A DNA stretch of 64,000 bases from the NCBI RefSeq assembly GCF_030915525.1, contig NZ_CP133269.1, positions 2,453,001 to 2,517,000 of the forward strand. The letters run 5' to 3'. The DNA is from Neobacillus sp. PS2-9. GTDB lineage: Bacteria > Bacillota > Bacilli > Bacillales > Cytobacillaceae. Shown piece after piece: positions 1 through 7,379 of this stretch (the first letter of the stretch is position 1; each line of letters begins with the position of its first letter). Under the pieces are notes generated by a model that was not told where the DNA came from, ran no database searches, and was given only the letters and a program-made list of their open reading frames with translations. Made by a program: the position numbers and the translations under genes.

Positions 1-679
1 TTATGCTGCCTTGGTCCTTAAATGCTTTTACACCATCTTCTAAAATCAAGATGACTCCTTTGTTACGTAAATGGTCGTGAACTATTGAAGCCATTTCATA
101 ATCAAGTGGAGCCATAACCTGATTTGCCATTTCAACTACTGTTACTTCAATACCTCGTTCGGCAAGATTTTCTGCCATTTCAAGACCAATAAAACCACCA
201 CCAACAACAACTGTCTTTTGTGGGTGCTGTTGGTCAACAGCGTTTTTAATTTTATCAGTATCAGGAATATTCCTTAGTGTAAAGATATTTGTAGCATCAT
301 TTATTCCTTCTATTGGTGGGAATATTGGTTTCGCACCAGGTGAAAGTACCAAGGTATCATAACTTTCTTCGTATACTTCATTTGTTTTTAAATTCTTAAC
401 CGTTACGGTTTTTTTGTCACGATTAATTCCAGCAACCTCACTTAAATTTCGGATATCTAAGTTGAATTTCTTGCTCATTCCTTCCACTGTTTGGACAAGT
501 AGCTTTTGCCGATCTTTAATGGTTTCACCAATATAATATGGCAGACCGCAATTGGCAAACGAGATATGTTCTCCACGTTCAAACAGAACTATTGTTGATG
601 ATTCATCTAATCTTCTTAAACGTGCTGCAGCAGTTGCTCCTCCAGCTACTCCACCGATAATAGCAATTTTCTTAGCCAT
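1..679 (-). CDS. CoA-disulfide reductase / NAD(P)H-dependent FAD oxidoreductase, C-terminus cut by window
   Basis: Not closed within the window: the reading frame starts at ATG 679 on the minus strand (SD AAGGAGG just upstream) and runs off the left edge after 226 codons. The N-terminus has an FAD-binding GGVAGGATAAARLRR motif, then FANCGLPYYIG with the redox cysteine typical of CoA-disulfide reductase/NADH oxidase/polysulfide reductase enzymes, and a second nucleotide fold VVGGGFIGLEMAENL. The family reduces CoA disulfide or CoA persulfide with NAD(P)H. It diverges from the sulfur-transfer operon, which supports a role in persulfide/polysulfide metabolism. A C-terminal rhodanese domain (CoADR-RHD) cannot be assessed because that end is missing. 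Confidence 0.88.
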   Translation of the reverse strand, partial: MAKKIAIIGGVAGGATAAARLRRLDESSTIVLFERGEHISFANCGLPYYIGETIKDRQKLLVQTVEGMSKKFNLDIRNLSEVAGINRDKKTVTVKNLKTNEVYEESYDTLVLSPGAKPIFPPIEGINDATNIFTLRNIPDTDKIKNAVDQQHPQKTVVVGGGFIGLEMAENLAERGIEVTVVEMANQVMAPLDYEMASIVHDHLRNKGVILILEDGVKAFKDQGSI

Positions 680-702
680 GTCAATTTCCTCCTTAATATT
701 AA

Positions 703-718
703 ATACCTATAAGGGTAT
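703..718. promoter_or_regulatory. CstR/CsoR-type operator, imperfect
   Basis: ATACC-TATAA-GGGTAT inverted repeat in the divergent intergenic region, about 24 bp before the CoA-disulfide reductase start. It resembles the TACCC..GGGTA operators of CsoR-family repressors. In sulfur loci these are bound by the persulfide sensor CstR. The family assignment is inferred from motif and context; no cstR gene is in the window. Confidence 0.5.
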
Positions 719-743
719 ACTACTGATAATATTAAATTTATTC

Positions 744-759
744 TGTGATATATATCACC
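744..759. promoter_or_regulatory. Fnr/Crp-type box in divergent sulfur promoter region
   Basis: TGTGA-TATATA-TCACC; bases 745-758 form a perfect palindrome GTGATATATATCAC. It matches the Bacillus Fnr consensus TGTGA-N6-TCACN. It lies between the divergent CoA-disulfide reductase and TusA-rhodanese genes, so oxygen- or redox-dependent control is plausible but inferred. Confidence 0.45.
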
Positions 760-774
760 AAACAGAACAACTTT

Positions 775-796
775 TATATACCCTAAAGGGTATATA
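775..796. promoter_or_regulatory. CstR/CsoR-type operator, perfect arms
   Basis: Inverted repeat with perfect 9-bp arms TATATACCC / GGGTATATA around a 4-base centre (TAAA). This is the better of two such repeats in the intergenic region and is placed to control the rightward tusA-rhodanese operon. Persulfide-responsive CstR operators have this layout. The rest of the ~296-bp gap (680-975) is AT-rich with no other gene seen. Confidence 0.55.
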
Positions 797-975
797 AACT
801 CTATATCCATATACTAAATCAGGTAAATAGATTAAGCAATGAATATTGAGAAAGGTACACAAATTAGACAAAATTGAACTCGATTGTCTCCCACAGTTGC
901 AAAACTTTTTGGAAAATCAATATACGCATGTAAAAGTGATTGATAAAGATAATAAATAAGAAAGGAGGGGATTCA

Positions 976-1542
976 ATGGATGTCAATAAAGTCTTAGATG
1001 CAAAGGGTTTAGCTTGTCCAATGCCTATTGTAAAAACTAAAAAAGAAATGGCTACATTAGAACCTGGTCAGGTATTAGAAATTCAAGCTACGGATAAAGG
1101 GTCAACAGCTGATTTAAAAGCATGGGCAACAAGTACTGGGAACCAATACCTTGGAACAATTGAGGAAGGGGATATGCTTAAACATTACCTTCGAAAAGCC
1201 AGTGCTGAAGAGGAAAAAAGTGAGACCACGCATTCAGATGTTGTTTCCTTAGATGATTTGTTAAAGAAGCTTGAGGGAAATGAAACAGTAACTATTTTGG
1301 ATGTTCGAGAGCCAGCTGAGTATGCCTTTGGTCATATACCAGGAGCGATTAATATACCATTAGGTGATTTAGAAAACCGATTTGAGGAACTAAATAAAGA
1401 AGATCGTCTTCATATAGTTTGCCGTACTGGTAATCGCAGTGATTTAGCTGCCCAACAACTAGCAGGAAAAGGGTTTGATAATGTAAAGAATGTTGTCCCC
1501 GGTATGAAAGACTGGACTGGATCAATTAATAAAAGCCACTAA
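976..1542 (+). CDS. TusA-rhodanese fusion sulfurtransferase
   Basis: 188 aa. The start is ATG 976, behind the strong ribosome site AAAGGAGGGG; an in-frame start at 940 lies upstream of that site and is not preferred. Residues 1-75 are a TusA/SirA domain with the sulfur-carrying CPxP motif (GLACPMP, Cys14). After a short charged linker, residues ~90-185 form a rhodanese domain with active-site loop CRTGNRS (Cys149). The protein should relay sulfane sulfur as protein persulfide between partners in the cytoplasm. It is first in a four-gene sulfur operon with DsrE, persulfide dioxygenase and DUF302 genes, the usual content of Firmicutes CstR regulons. Confidence 0.92.
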   Translation: MDVNKVLDAKGLACPMPIVKTKKEMATLEPGQVLEIQATDKGSTADLKAWATSTGNQYLGTIEEGDMLKHYLRKASAEEEKSETTHSDVVSLDDLLKKLEGNETVTILDVREPAEYAFGHIPGAINIPLGDLENRFEELNKEDRLHIVCRTGNRSDLAAQQLAGKGFDNVKNVVPGMKDWTGSINKSH

Positions 1543-1589
1543 TAGGAGGAACGAAAAAGAAGGTAGAAATAATCGCAGCAAATGGTGGT

Positions 1590-1946
1590 ATGTTTGATGC
1601 ATATAAAGTGTTTAATATCGCAACGGCAGCAGCAGCAACAGATGCAGAAGTGTGTATTTTTTTTACGTTTGAGGGGTTAAATCTTATACACAAAGAAGGT
1701 TATAAAAATTTACCGATGCCTGCTGGAACGGAACATTTTCAAGAAGGCTTCAAGAAAGCGAATGTTCCTCCCGTTCATGAACTAGTAGGAACGGCCACTG
1801 AAATGGGTGTCAAGATGATTGCGTGTCAAATGACCATGGATGTAATGAGCTTAGAAAAAGAGCATTTTATTGAAGGAATTGATGTAGGTGGAGCTGTGAC
1901 ATTCCTAACTTTTGCTCAGGATGCCGATGTCACTCTAACCTTCTAA
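1590..1946 (+). CDS. DsrE/DsrF-family sulfur relay protein, start codon unclear
   Basis: 118 aa from the first ATG. The conserved first beta-strand of the family (KKVEIIAANGG) is encoded in frame upstream of this ATG, from about 1557, behind an AGGAGG at 1544-1549. No ATG, GTG or TTG occurs between that site and 1590; the frame reads ACG-AAA-AAG-AAG. So either a rare start is used, the start codon was lost, or there is a base error. The visible part ([41 protein letters not shown]) fits the DsrE-like peroxiredoxin family found beside TusA and rhodaneses. Cysteine in ACQM is the likely persulfide carrier. It is cotranscribed with its sulfur-transfer neighbours. Confidence 0.75.
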   Translation: MFDAYKVFNIATAAAATDAEVCIFFTFEGLNLIHKEGYKNLPMPAGTEHFQEGFKKANVPPVHELVGTATEMGVKMIACQMTMDVMSLEKEHFIEGIDVGGAVTFLTFAQDADVTLTF

Positions 1947-1974
1947 AAAAGAGATTAAAAATGGTGGTGCACAT

Positions 1975-3111
1975 ATGTCAGAGCAAGCTGCAGTTAAAAC
2001 AGTAACCGTAAAAGAATTAACAAGAAAAATACTGAATCATGAAGAAGTCTTTATCCTCGACGCTAGAAATACAGCTGACTTTGATGATTGGAAAATTGAG
2101 GGGAAGAATGTTCATATCATTAATGCACCATATTTTGATTTACTTGAAGGAGTAGATTCAATCGTAGATAAACTTCCTAAAGATACTGCTATCTATGTAG
2201 TTTGTGCAAAAGGTGGTTCATCTGAATTTGTGGCAGAGCAAATAGCAGAAGCAGGATTTACAAATGTTTACAGCGTTGAAGGCGGAATGAAAGCCTACAG
2301 TGAACATTTAGAACTCAAAAAGATAGGAGATTTAAAAATTGGTGGAGCAATATATCAATTTGTGCGAATAGGAAAAGGATGTTTATCTTACTTGGTTGAA
2401 TCACAGGGAACCGGTGCTATGATTGATACAAATAGAATGCTCGAGCAATACGAACATCATATAAATAAACACAATATTAAGCTGACTCATGTATTGGATA
2501 CTCATCTCCATGCAGACCATATCTCTGGTGGAAGAAGGCTTGCTGAAAATCATGGAGCAACCTACTTTTTATCACCAAAAGATGCGGAAGAAGTAATTTT
2601 TGATTTTAAACCTATAAATGATGGAGATGAGTACAACGTTGGTGAAACCACTATTAAGGCGATATATTCTCCTGGTCATACAATTGGCAGTACATCATTT
2701 CTCGTTGATGATCAATACTTATTATCTGGTGATATTTTATTTATTGATTCTATTGGACGTCCTGACTTAGCTGGTAAAGCAGAGGACTGGGTGGGGGATT
2801 TACGGAATACCTTGTACCATCGTTATAAGGACCTTCCTGATGAACTATTGGTATTACCGGCACATTATATGGGTATTAACGAAATGAATGACGATGGAAG
2901 TATTTCAGAAAAACTTAGTACTTTATATAAGGAAAATCACGGATTAAATATCGGAGACGAAGCGGATTTTAGAAAGACGGTTACAGAAAACTTGCCTCCA
3001 CAACCAAATTCATATCAAGAAATTCGTGAAACTAACATGGGGAAAATAGCACCTAATGAAGAAAAACAAAGAGAAATGGAAATTGGTCCAAACCGCTGTG
3101 CTGTAAGATAA
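1975..3111 (+). CDS. Rhodanese - persulfide dioxygenase-like metallo-beta-lactamase fusion
   Basis: 378 aa. Residues 10-115 form a rhodanese domain with loop CAKGGSS (Cys80). Residues ~120-330 form a metallo-beta-lactamase fold with metal motif THLHADH (residues 176-182), SPGHTIGS and the distal LPAHYMG histidine. It resembles ETHE1-type persulfide dioxygenases joined to rhodanese, as in the CstB/BlrB-type group, though here the rhodanese is N-terminal. Expected reaction: oxidation of glutathione, bacillithiol or CoA persulfide to sulfite with sulfur transfer by the rhodanese. ATG 1975 has a GGTGGTG ribosome site. It sits in the persulfide operon after the TusA and DsrE genes. Confidence 0.88.
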   Translation: MSEQAAVKTVTVKELTRKILNHEEVFILDARNTADFDDWKIEGKNVHIINAPYFDLLEGVDSIVDKLPKDTAIYVVCAKGGSSEFVAEQIAEAGFTNVYSVEGGMKAYSEHLELKKIGDLKIGGAIYQFVRIGKGCLSYLVESQGTGAMIDTNRMLEQYEHHINKHNIKLTHVLDTHLHADHISGGRRLAENHGATYFLSPKDAEEVIFDFKPINDGDEYNVGETTIKAIYSPGHTIGSTSFLVDDQYLLSGDILFIDSIGRPDLAGKAEDWVGDLRNTLYHRYKDLPDELLVLPAHYMGINEMNDDGSISEKLSTLYKENHGLNIGDEADFRKTVTENLPPQPNSYQEIRETNMGKIAPNEEKQREMEIGPNRCAVR

Positions 3112-3136
3112 TAGAAAGTAGAGGGGAGTAGTCCAT

Positions 3137-3520
3137 ATGTTTCATTATACGGTTGAATCAAATAAATCACTTCCTGAAGCAGTTAAAGCTGTGGAGGAAG
3201 CTTTAAAAGAAGAGAAATTTGGTGTGCTGTGGAGCTTTAATATACAAGAAAAGCTGAAAGAAAAAGGGGTAGACCTCGAAAAGGAATTTATAGTTCTAGA
3301 GGTCTGCAATCCGCATGAAGCAAAAAGAGTATTGATGGAAAATAATTTAGTCGGTTATTTTCTACCCTGTAAAGTTGTTGTATATAGGGATGAGGACCAA
3401 ACGAAAATAGGAATGCCAAAGCCGTCTGCATTAATGAGCATGGTGTCAGATGAAAAACTTGGACAAATTGCCCTCGATATTGAAAAGAGGCTTATATCCT
3501 GTCTTGAAAAAGCAAAGTAA
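3137..3520 (+). CDS. DUF302 domain protein
   Basis: 127 aa, no signal peptide or membrane segment. The sequence FHYTVESNKSLPEAVKAVEEALKEEKFGVLW followed by NIQEKLKEKG and EVCNPHEAKRVL is the DUF302 signature. These small alpha/beta proteins often occur in sulfur and redox loci, but their biochemical role is not established. It is the last gene of the operon, 25 bp after the persulfide dioxygenase, with ribosome site GAGGGGAG, and is followed by a hairpin terminator. Confidence 0.85.
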   Translation: MFHYTVESNKSLPEAVKAVEEALKEEKFGVLWSFNIQEKLKEKGVDLEKEFIVLEVCNPHEAKRVLMENNLVGYFLPCKVVVYRDEDQTKIGMPKPSALMSMVSDEKLGQIALDIEKRLISCLEKAK

Positions 3521-3550
3521 TTTATACTTTATTACTCATTAATGAAAGAG

Positions 3551-3590
3551 GCATGACAAATAGTCGGTTTATGATTTTGTCATGCTCTTC
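3551..3590. terminator. Rho-independent terminator, probably bidirectional
   Basis: Perfect 10-bp stem GCATGACAAA (3551-3560) / TTTGTCATGC (3576-3585), between the end of the sulfur operon and the convergent small hypothetical gene. Confidence 0.75.
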
Positions 3591-3594
3591 CTTG

Positions 3595-3894
3595 CTAACT
3601 TAAATCTTGTTCTGAAATAGAAATAGCTGAACCAGTTGATGTATGCTGATTTACCCAGCCAAGTGAGGTTTCCGAAACGGCTGACCAATTAGGAATTTCA
3701 TTCTGATGCATTTCCACCCAACTCATACAAAACTGCGGGTCAATATTATATTCCAGACAATGAGACAAGAAAGATTGAATGGTATTTTCATTACAATTCT
3801 CCCATGAACCACACGTATAGCTCCAAACATTTTCCATTTTTGCTTGTATGGAAACATCATTAATAAATTCACTAAAGTGACTTTCGTTAACCAC
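3595..3894 (-). CDS. Hypothetical protein, 99 aa
   Basis: 99 aa on the minus strand with a GTG start at 3894 and an AAGGAAGGAA ribosome site. It has no signal peptide or membrane helix. It contains three cysteines (CGSWENCNEN, FLSHCLEY) and several tryptophans (VWSYTCGSW, MSWVEMH, GWVNQH). I do not recognise a family. It stands alone between two rightward operons and converges on the sulfur operon terminator. The good ribosome site supports a real gene; function is unknown. Confidence 0.6.
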   Translation of the reverse strand: MVNESHFSEFINDVSIQAKMENVWSYTCGSWENCNENTIQSFLSHCLEYNIDPQFCMSWVEMHQNEIPNWSAVSETSLGWVNQHTSTGSAISISEQDLS

Positions 3895-4050
3895 TAGTAT
3901 TCCTTCCTTTCATATAATTTCACTCCATTCAGTATTTCCAAAGATTCGAAAAAAAAGCCGTTGGAATTTGTTAATAAAGATGGGAGAATAAGAATGTAAA
4001 ATAAAAAGCACAGTCTTAGTTTTGAAATGATCGTCGTAGGAGGAACATAA

Positions 4051-4731
4051 GTGAGTAATCAAGGGAAAACTGCATTAATCTTAGGTGCTAGTGGGCTTGT
4101 AGGAAAGGAATTAACAAAAATACTGATTCAAAAAAATACATATGAAAAAATTTTTTTGTTGGTACGTAGACCTATTGAAATTATCGATCCTGTTTGCGAA
4201 CCACATTTGGTTGATTTTAATGAGTTACATAACCATAAAGAATTGTTTCATGTTTCAGATGTTTTTTGCTGTTTAGGAACTACAATTAAAAAGGCAAAAA
4301 CGAAAGAAGCCTTTCGTAAAGTGGATTTTGACTACCCAGTAGAAGCTGCTAAATTAGCTTATGAGGGCGGTGCAGAAAACTTCCTTATAATTACAGCAAT
4401 GGGTGCTAATCCAAAATCGTTATTTTTTTACAATCAAGTGAAAGGCGACGTGGAGGAAACTCTAAAAAATATGAATTTACCTTCCCTTCATATTTTCCGC
4501 CCATCCTTGTTGCTAGGGGATAGAGGTGAATTCCGCTTGGGAGAAAAAATAGCAGAAAAAGCAAGTGCTCTAATTAATGTAGTAATGGTTGGTCCTTTAC
4601 GAAGTTATAAAGCAATCAAAGCAAAAAATGTTGCTGCTGCAATGGCAGAGGTAGCTCTTTTAAATAAAAAAGGAGTTCATATTTATCCATCACACGAAAT
4701 AGAACAATTGGCAAGAAGGAAGAAAGTCTAA
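4051..4731 (+). CDS. NAD(P)H-binding atypical SDR oxidoreductase (HTATIP2/CC3-like)
   Basis: 226 aa, GTG start with AGGAGG at ~4037. The N-terminus TALILGASGLVGKELTKILI is a Rossmann dinucleotide-binding motif (GxxGxxG). Later segments VFCCLGTTIKKAKTKEAFRKVDFDYP, AKLAYEGGAENFLIITAMGAN and SLHIFRPSLLLGDRGE match NAD(P)H-binding proteins related to HTATIP2/TIP30 and YwnB-type bacterial homologues. Substrate is unknown. It overlaps the next gene by one base (TAATG), so it is cotranscribed with the uroporphyrinogen-III synthase homologue. Confidence 0.82.
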   Translation: MSNQGKTALILGASGLVGKELTKILIQKNTYEKIFLLVRRPIEIIDPVCEPHLVDFNELHNHKELFHVSDVFCCLGTTIKKAKTKEAFRKVDFDYPVEAAKLAYEGGAENFLIITAMGANPKSLFFYNQVKGDVEETLKNMNLPSLHIFRPSLLLGDRGEFRLGEKIAEKASALINVVMVGPLRSYKAIKAKNVAAAMAEVALLNKKGVHIYPSHEIEQLARRKKV

Positions 4732-5549
4732 TGGGAAAAGCTCTAGCTGGTAAACGAATTGTCATCGGCGGTTCGCGGAAGATTGAGGAAATAAAATCGT
4801 TAATTGAAAAGCAAGGTGGCATTACACTAGTACGTTCTCTTCAGGGGACTGTATTTTTAGCCGAGAAGGAAGTAGAGCCCGATATAGTTGAATTTGTCAA
4901 ACAAGGTGCAGATTGGATGGTATTTACAACCGGTATTGGCATTGAAACCATGGTCAATATAGCTGAAAAGCTTGGGTTTAAAGAAGAATTTTTTTCTATT
5001 TTTCGCAAGGCAAAGGTTGCTTCGAGAGGGTATAAGACACTTGCAGCACTAAAGAAATTAATGATTACGCCAGTGGTCGTCGATGAAGATGGAACGACAA
5101 AGGGATTAATTCATGCTCTACAAAACTTTGACTTTTCAGGAAAGAGAGTCATGATTCAGTTACATGGAGAAACTGCTCCGGAATTAACAAAGTTCTTTGA
5201 AGACCGTGGTGCAATTGTACAAAAAATTCTTCCCTATCAATACAATGCGCCTGATGGGGAGTCGGTGAATAGATTATGTCATGAAGTGCAGGGTAAACAT
5301 TGTGATGCAGTATGTTTCACGACGGCCACCCAAGTACGGTCACTTTTTAATTATGCAAAAGAAAATGGTATTCATAAAGAAATAGTTTATGCACTTAATC
5401 AACATGTATTAGCAGTTGCAATTGGAAAAGTTACTTTAGAAGCCTTAAAAGAGGAAGAAATTAAACGTGTACTCGTTCCAGAGCACGAAAGAATAGGTGC
5501 GATGGTTATCACGCTTACAAAATATTATCAAAATGAAAATTCGATTTAA
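4731..5549 (+). CDS. Uroporphyrinogen-III synthase family protein
   Basis: 272 aa. HemD-type two-lobed protein: an N-terminal lobe with GKRIVIGGSR and DWMVFTTGIGIETM, a second lobe with GKRVMIQLHGETAPELTKFFEDRGA, and C-terminal CFTTATQVRSLFNYA, AVAIGKVTLEAL, VPEHERIGAMV. The HemD reaction closes and inverts ring D of hydroxymethylbilane. Here the gene is outside a hem operon and coupled to an SDR gene, so it may be a paralogue serving another tetrapyrrole or a diverged role. Followed by a strong terminator. Confidence 0.8.
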   Translation: MGKALAGKRIVIGGSRKIEEIKSLIEKQGGITLVRSLQGTVFLAEKEVEPDIVEFVKQGADWMVFTTGIGIETMVNIAEKLGFKEEFFSIFRKAKVASRGYKTLAALKKLMITPVVVDEDGTTKGLIHALQNFDFSGKRVMIQLHGETAPELTKFFEDRGAIVQKILPYQYNAPDGESVNRLCHEVQGKHCDAVCFTTATQVRSLFNYAKENGIHKEIVYALNQHVLAVAIGKVTLEALKEEEIKRVLVPEHERIGAMVITLTKYYQNENSI

Positions 5550-5579
5550 GCATACCTAATAGATGGTATGCTTTTTTTC
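5549..5579 (+). terminator. Rho-independent terminator
   Basis: Stem AGCATACC / GGTATGCT (5549-5556 with 5565-5572) followed by seven Ts, overlapping the stop codon of the HemD-family gene. Confidence 0.9.
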
Positions 5580-5627
5580 ATTCATTCTCTTTTAGGACAA
5601 CTGTAGAAAGGTGTCGAGAAAAAACCA

Positions 5628-5644
5628 TGTTAGATAAATTGACA
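5628..5644. promoter_or_regulatory. TnrA/GlnR-type box upstream of pyrimidine operon
   Basis: TGTTA-N7-TGACA matches TGTNA-N7-TNACA exactly and the extended TnrA consensus except for one central base. A TATACT -10-like hexamer lies at 5673-5678; if it is used, the box centre is about 49 bp before the expected transcript start, the spacing of TnrA-activated promoters. This suggests induction under nitrogen limitation, consistent with pyrimidine use as a nitrogen source. Inferred from motif only. Confidence 0.55.
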
Positions 5645-5820
5645 GTTCGATATATTTTTACAATTTTTTTAGTATACTTATGTTAAATTGAAAAAGTATT
5701 CGGAATATGTACAAGAAGTAAATAGATCTACTTTTTACATAATGGATAATCAAATGCTTGCATCATTTAACAATATGTAAGGTGCAATGCCTATTTCAGG
5801 TCTGTAAAATAGGATTAAGA

Positions 5821-5836
5821 TGCAGAATTTTCTGCA
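5821..5836. promoter_or_regulatory. Inverted repeat in preT leader, possible operator
   Basis: TGCAGAA-TT-TTCTGCA, perfect 7-bp arms, about 145 bp before the preT start in an otherwise gene-free 400-bp leader. A candidate site for a specific regulator such as the PucR encoded downstream; no direct evidence. Confidence 0.3.
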
Positions 5837-5901
5837 AAATACATAATTAAGTTAAAGGAGGCTGGTGTTACTCCAAAATCCATTACAAAAGAACAATATT
5901 T

Positions 5902-5915
5902 TTAAAGCGCTTTCA
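5902..5915. promoter_or_regulatory. cre-like CcpA site before preT
   Basis: TTAAAGCGCTTTCA matches the cre consensus TGWAANCGNTNWCA at 13 of 14 positions (second base T instead of G) and contains the palindrome AAAGCGCTTT. It lies ~65 bp before the preT start, in position to block transcription when good carbon sources are present. Confidence 0.55.
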
Positions 5916-5980
5916 TTTTTATTTTTATTATTTTAAATGTAATTGGAAATGTATTTTACATGTTAAAGGAGGACTTCTCT

Positions 5981-7348
5981 TTGCCAAACGAAAAAATGCA
6001 GCGTATATCCTTTTCCGATCTTGAAAAGAATTTTTTAGAGGTGGAACAAGGTCTAACAAACAACGAAGCGGTTGAAGAATCCAATCGATGCCTCTATTGC
6101 TATGACGCCCCATGTATTAAAGCCTGTCCAACAGGGATTGATATTCCAACCTTTATTAAAAAAATCGCCTCAGGAAACTTACTAGGCTCAGCAAAAACCA
6201 TTATGTCCTCAAATCCAGTAGGTGCAAGTTGTTCGAGAGTTTGTCCCACAGAAGAACTTTGTGAAGGAGCTTGTGTCCTAAATCATTCAACAAAACCAAT
6301 AATGATTGGCAATCTGCAAAGGTATGCGACAGATTGGGCTATTAGAAATGAACAAACACTTTTCCAGCCAGGTGATTCAAATGGTCGTACAGTAGCTGTA
6401 ATTGGTGGTGGACCTGCTGGATTATCAGCGGCTAGAGAGTTAGCTAGATTAGGCTATGACGTGACCATATTTGAAGCGGCAGAAAAAGCGGGTGGATTAA
6501 ACACTTACGGTATCGTTTCCTTTCGCTTACCGCAAACGATTTCCTTCTGGGAAGTAGAACAAGTAGAAAAATTAAATGTAAAAATAAATACAAATACCGT
6601 GGTTGGAAGAGATGTCTCCGTTGAGGAAATCACTGAAAACTTTGACTATGTCATTTTAGCAGTTGGTATGGCTCATGTACCGAACCTTGGTATTGACGGT
6701 GAAAATTTAAATGGTGTCTATGATGCTATTGAATTTGTCAAGGCTACTAAAAGTGGTCAATTATCCAAGGACTTAGTCGGTAAGAGAGTGGTCGTAATCG
6801 GTGCAGGAAATACTGCGATTGACGGTGCCACTTGCTCCGTTCGTTTAGGGGCTGATAACGTAAAAATCCTTTACCGAAGAACGGAAGATGAAATGACAGC
6901 TTATGATTTTGAGTATGAATTTGCTAAGCAAGATGGTGTCGAGTTCCGATGGTTAACCGCACCGAAAAGGCTCATTGGTGATGAAGCTGGGAATGTAAAA
7001 GGAATTGAGTGTACCAAGATGATGCTTGGAGAACCAGAAAAGGATGGACGTCGTAGACCAGTTGAAATTGAAGGGTCTGAACACGTCTTACCAGTTGATG
7101 CTGTAGTGAAAGCAATTGGTCAAACAAGACATCTGGAGCTCATTAATAAATTTGGCCTTCAGCATGAAGGCGGGGTTGTAAAAGTAAATCAGGAAACATT
7201 CCAAACCTCCAATCCAAAGATATTCGCCTGTGGTGATGTTGTGTTTGGTAAGGGAAAAGGGGACGCAATGGTCGTAACCGCAGCACAACAAGGGAAGAAT
7301 GTGGCCTATGCCATTCATAAGCAATTATCAGTTGTTGGATCGGTATAG
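5981..7348 (+). CDS. preT: Dihydropyrimidine dehydrogenase subunit PreT (NAD-binding, Fe-S flavoprotein)
   Basis: 455 aa from TTG 5981, which sits 8 bp after a perfect AAAGGAGG (5965-5972); the in-frame ATG at 5960 lies before that ribosome site. The N-terminus carries [4Fe-4S] cysteines (CLYCYDAPCIKACPTGIDIP and CSRVCPTEELCEGACV) as in GltD-type proteins, then FAD motif VAVIGGGPAGLSAARELARLG and NAD motif VVVIGAGNTAIDGA. With PreA it reduces uracil and thymine to the 5,6-dihydro form. First gene of the operon preT-preA-dihydropyrimidinase-permease, behind TnrA-like and cre-like sites. Confidence 0.93.
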   Translation: MPNEKMQRISFSDLEKNFLEVEQGLTNNEAVEESNRCLYCYDAPCIKACPTGIDIPTFIKKIASGNLLGSAKTIMSSNPVGASCSRVCPTEELCEGACVLNHSTKPIMIGNLQRYATDWAIRNEQTLFQPGDSNGRTVAVIGGGPAGLSAARELARLGYDVTIFEAAEKAGGLNTYGIVSFRLPQTISFWEVEQVEKLNVKINTNTVVGRDVSVEEITENFDYVILAVGMAHVPNLGIDGENLNGVYDAIEFVKATKSGQLSKDLVGKRVVVIGAGNTAIDGATCSVRLGADNVKILYRRTEDEMTAYDFEYEFAKQDGVEFRWLTAPKRLIGDEAGNVKGIECTKMMLGEPEKDGRRRPVEIEGSEHVLPVDAVVKAIGQTRHLELINKFGLQHEGGVVKVNQETFQTSNPKIFACGDVVFGKGKGDAMVVTAAQQGKNVAYAIHKQLSVVGSV

Positions 7349-7379
7349 TATTTATTTTTGAAAGCAAAGGGGAGAAAGA

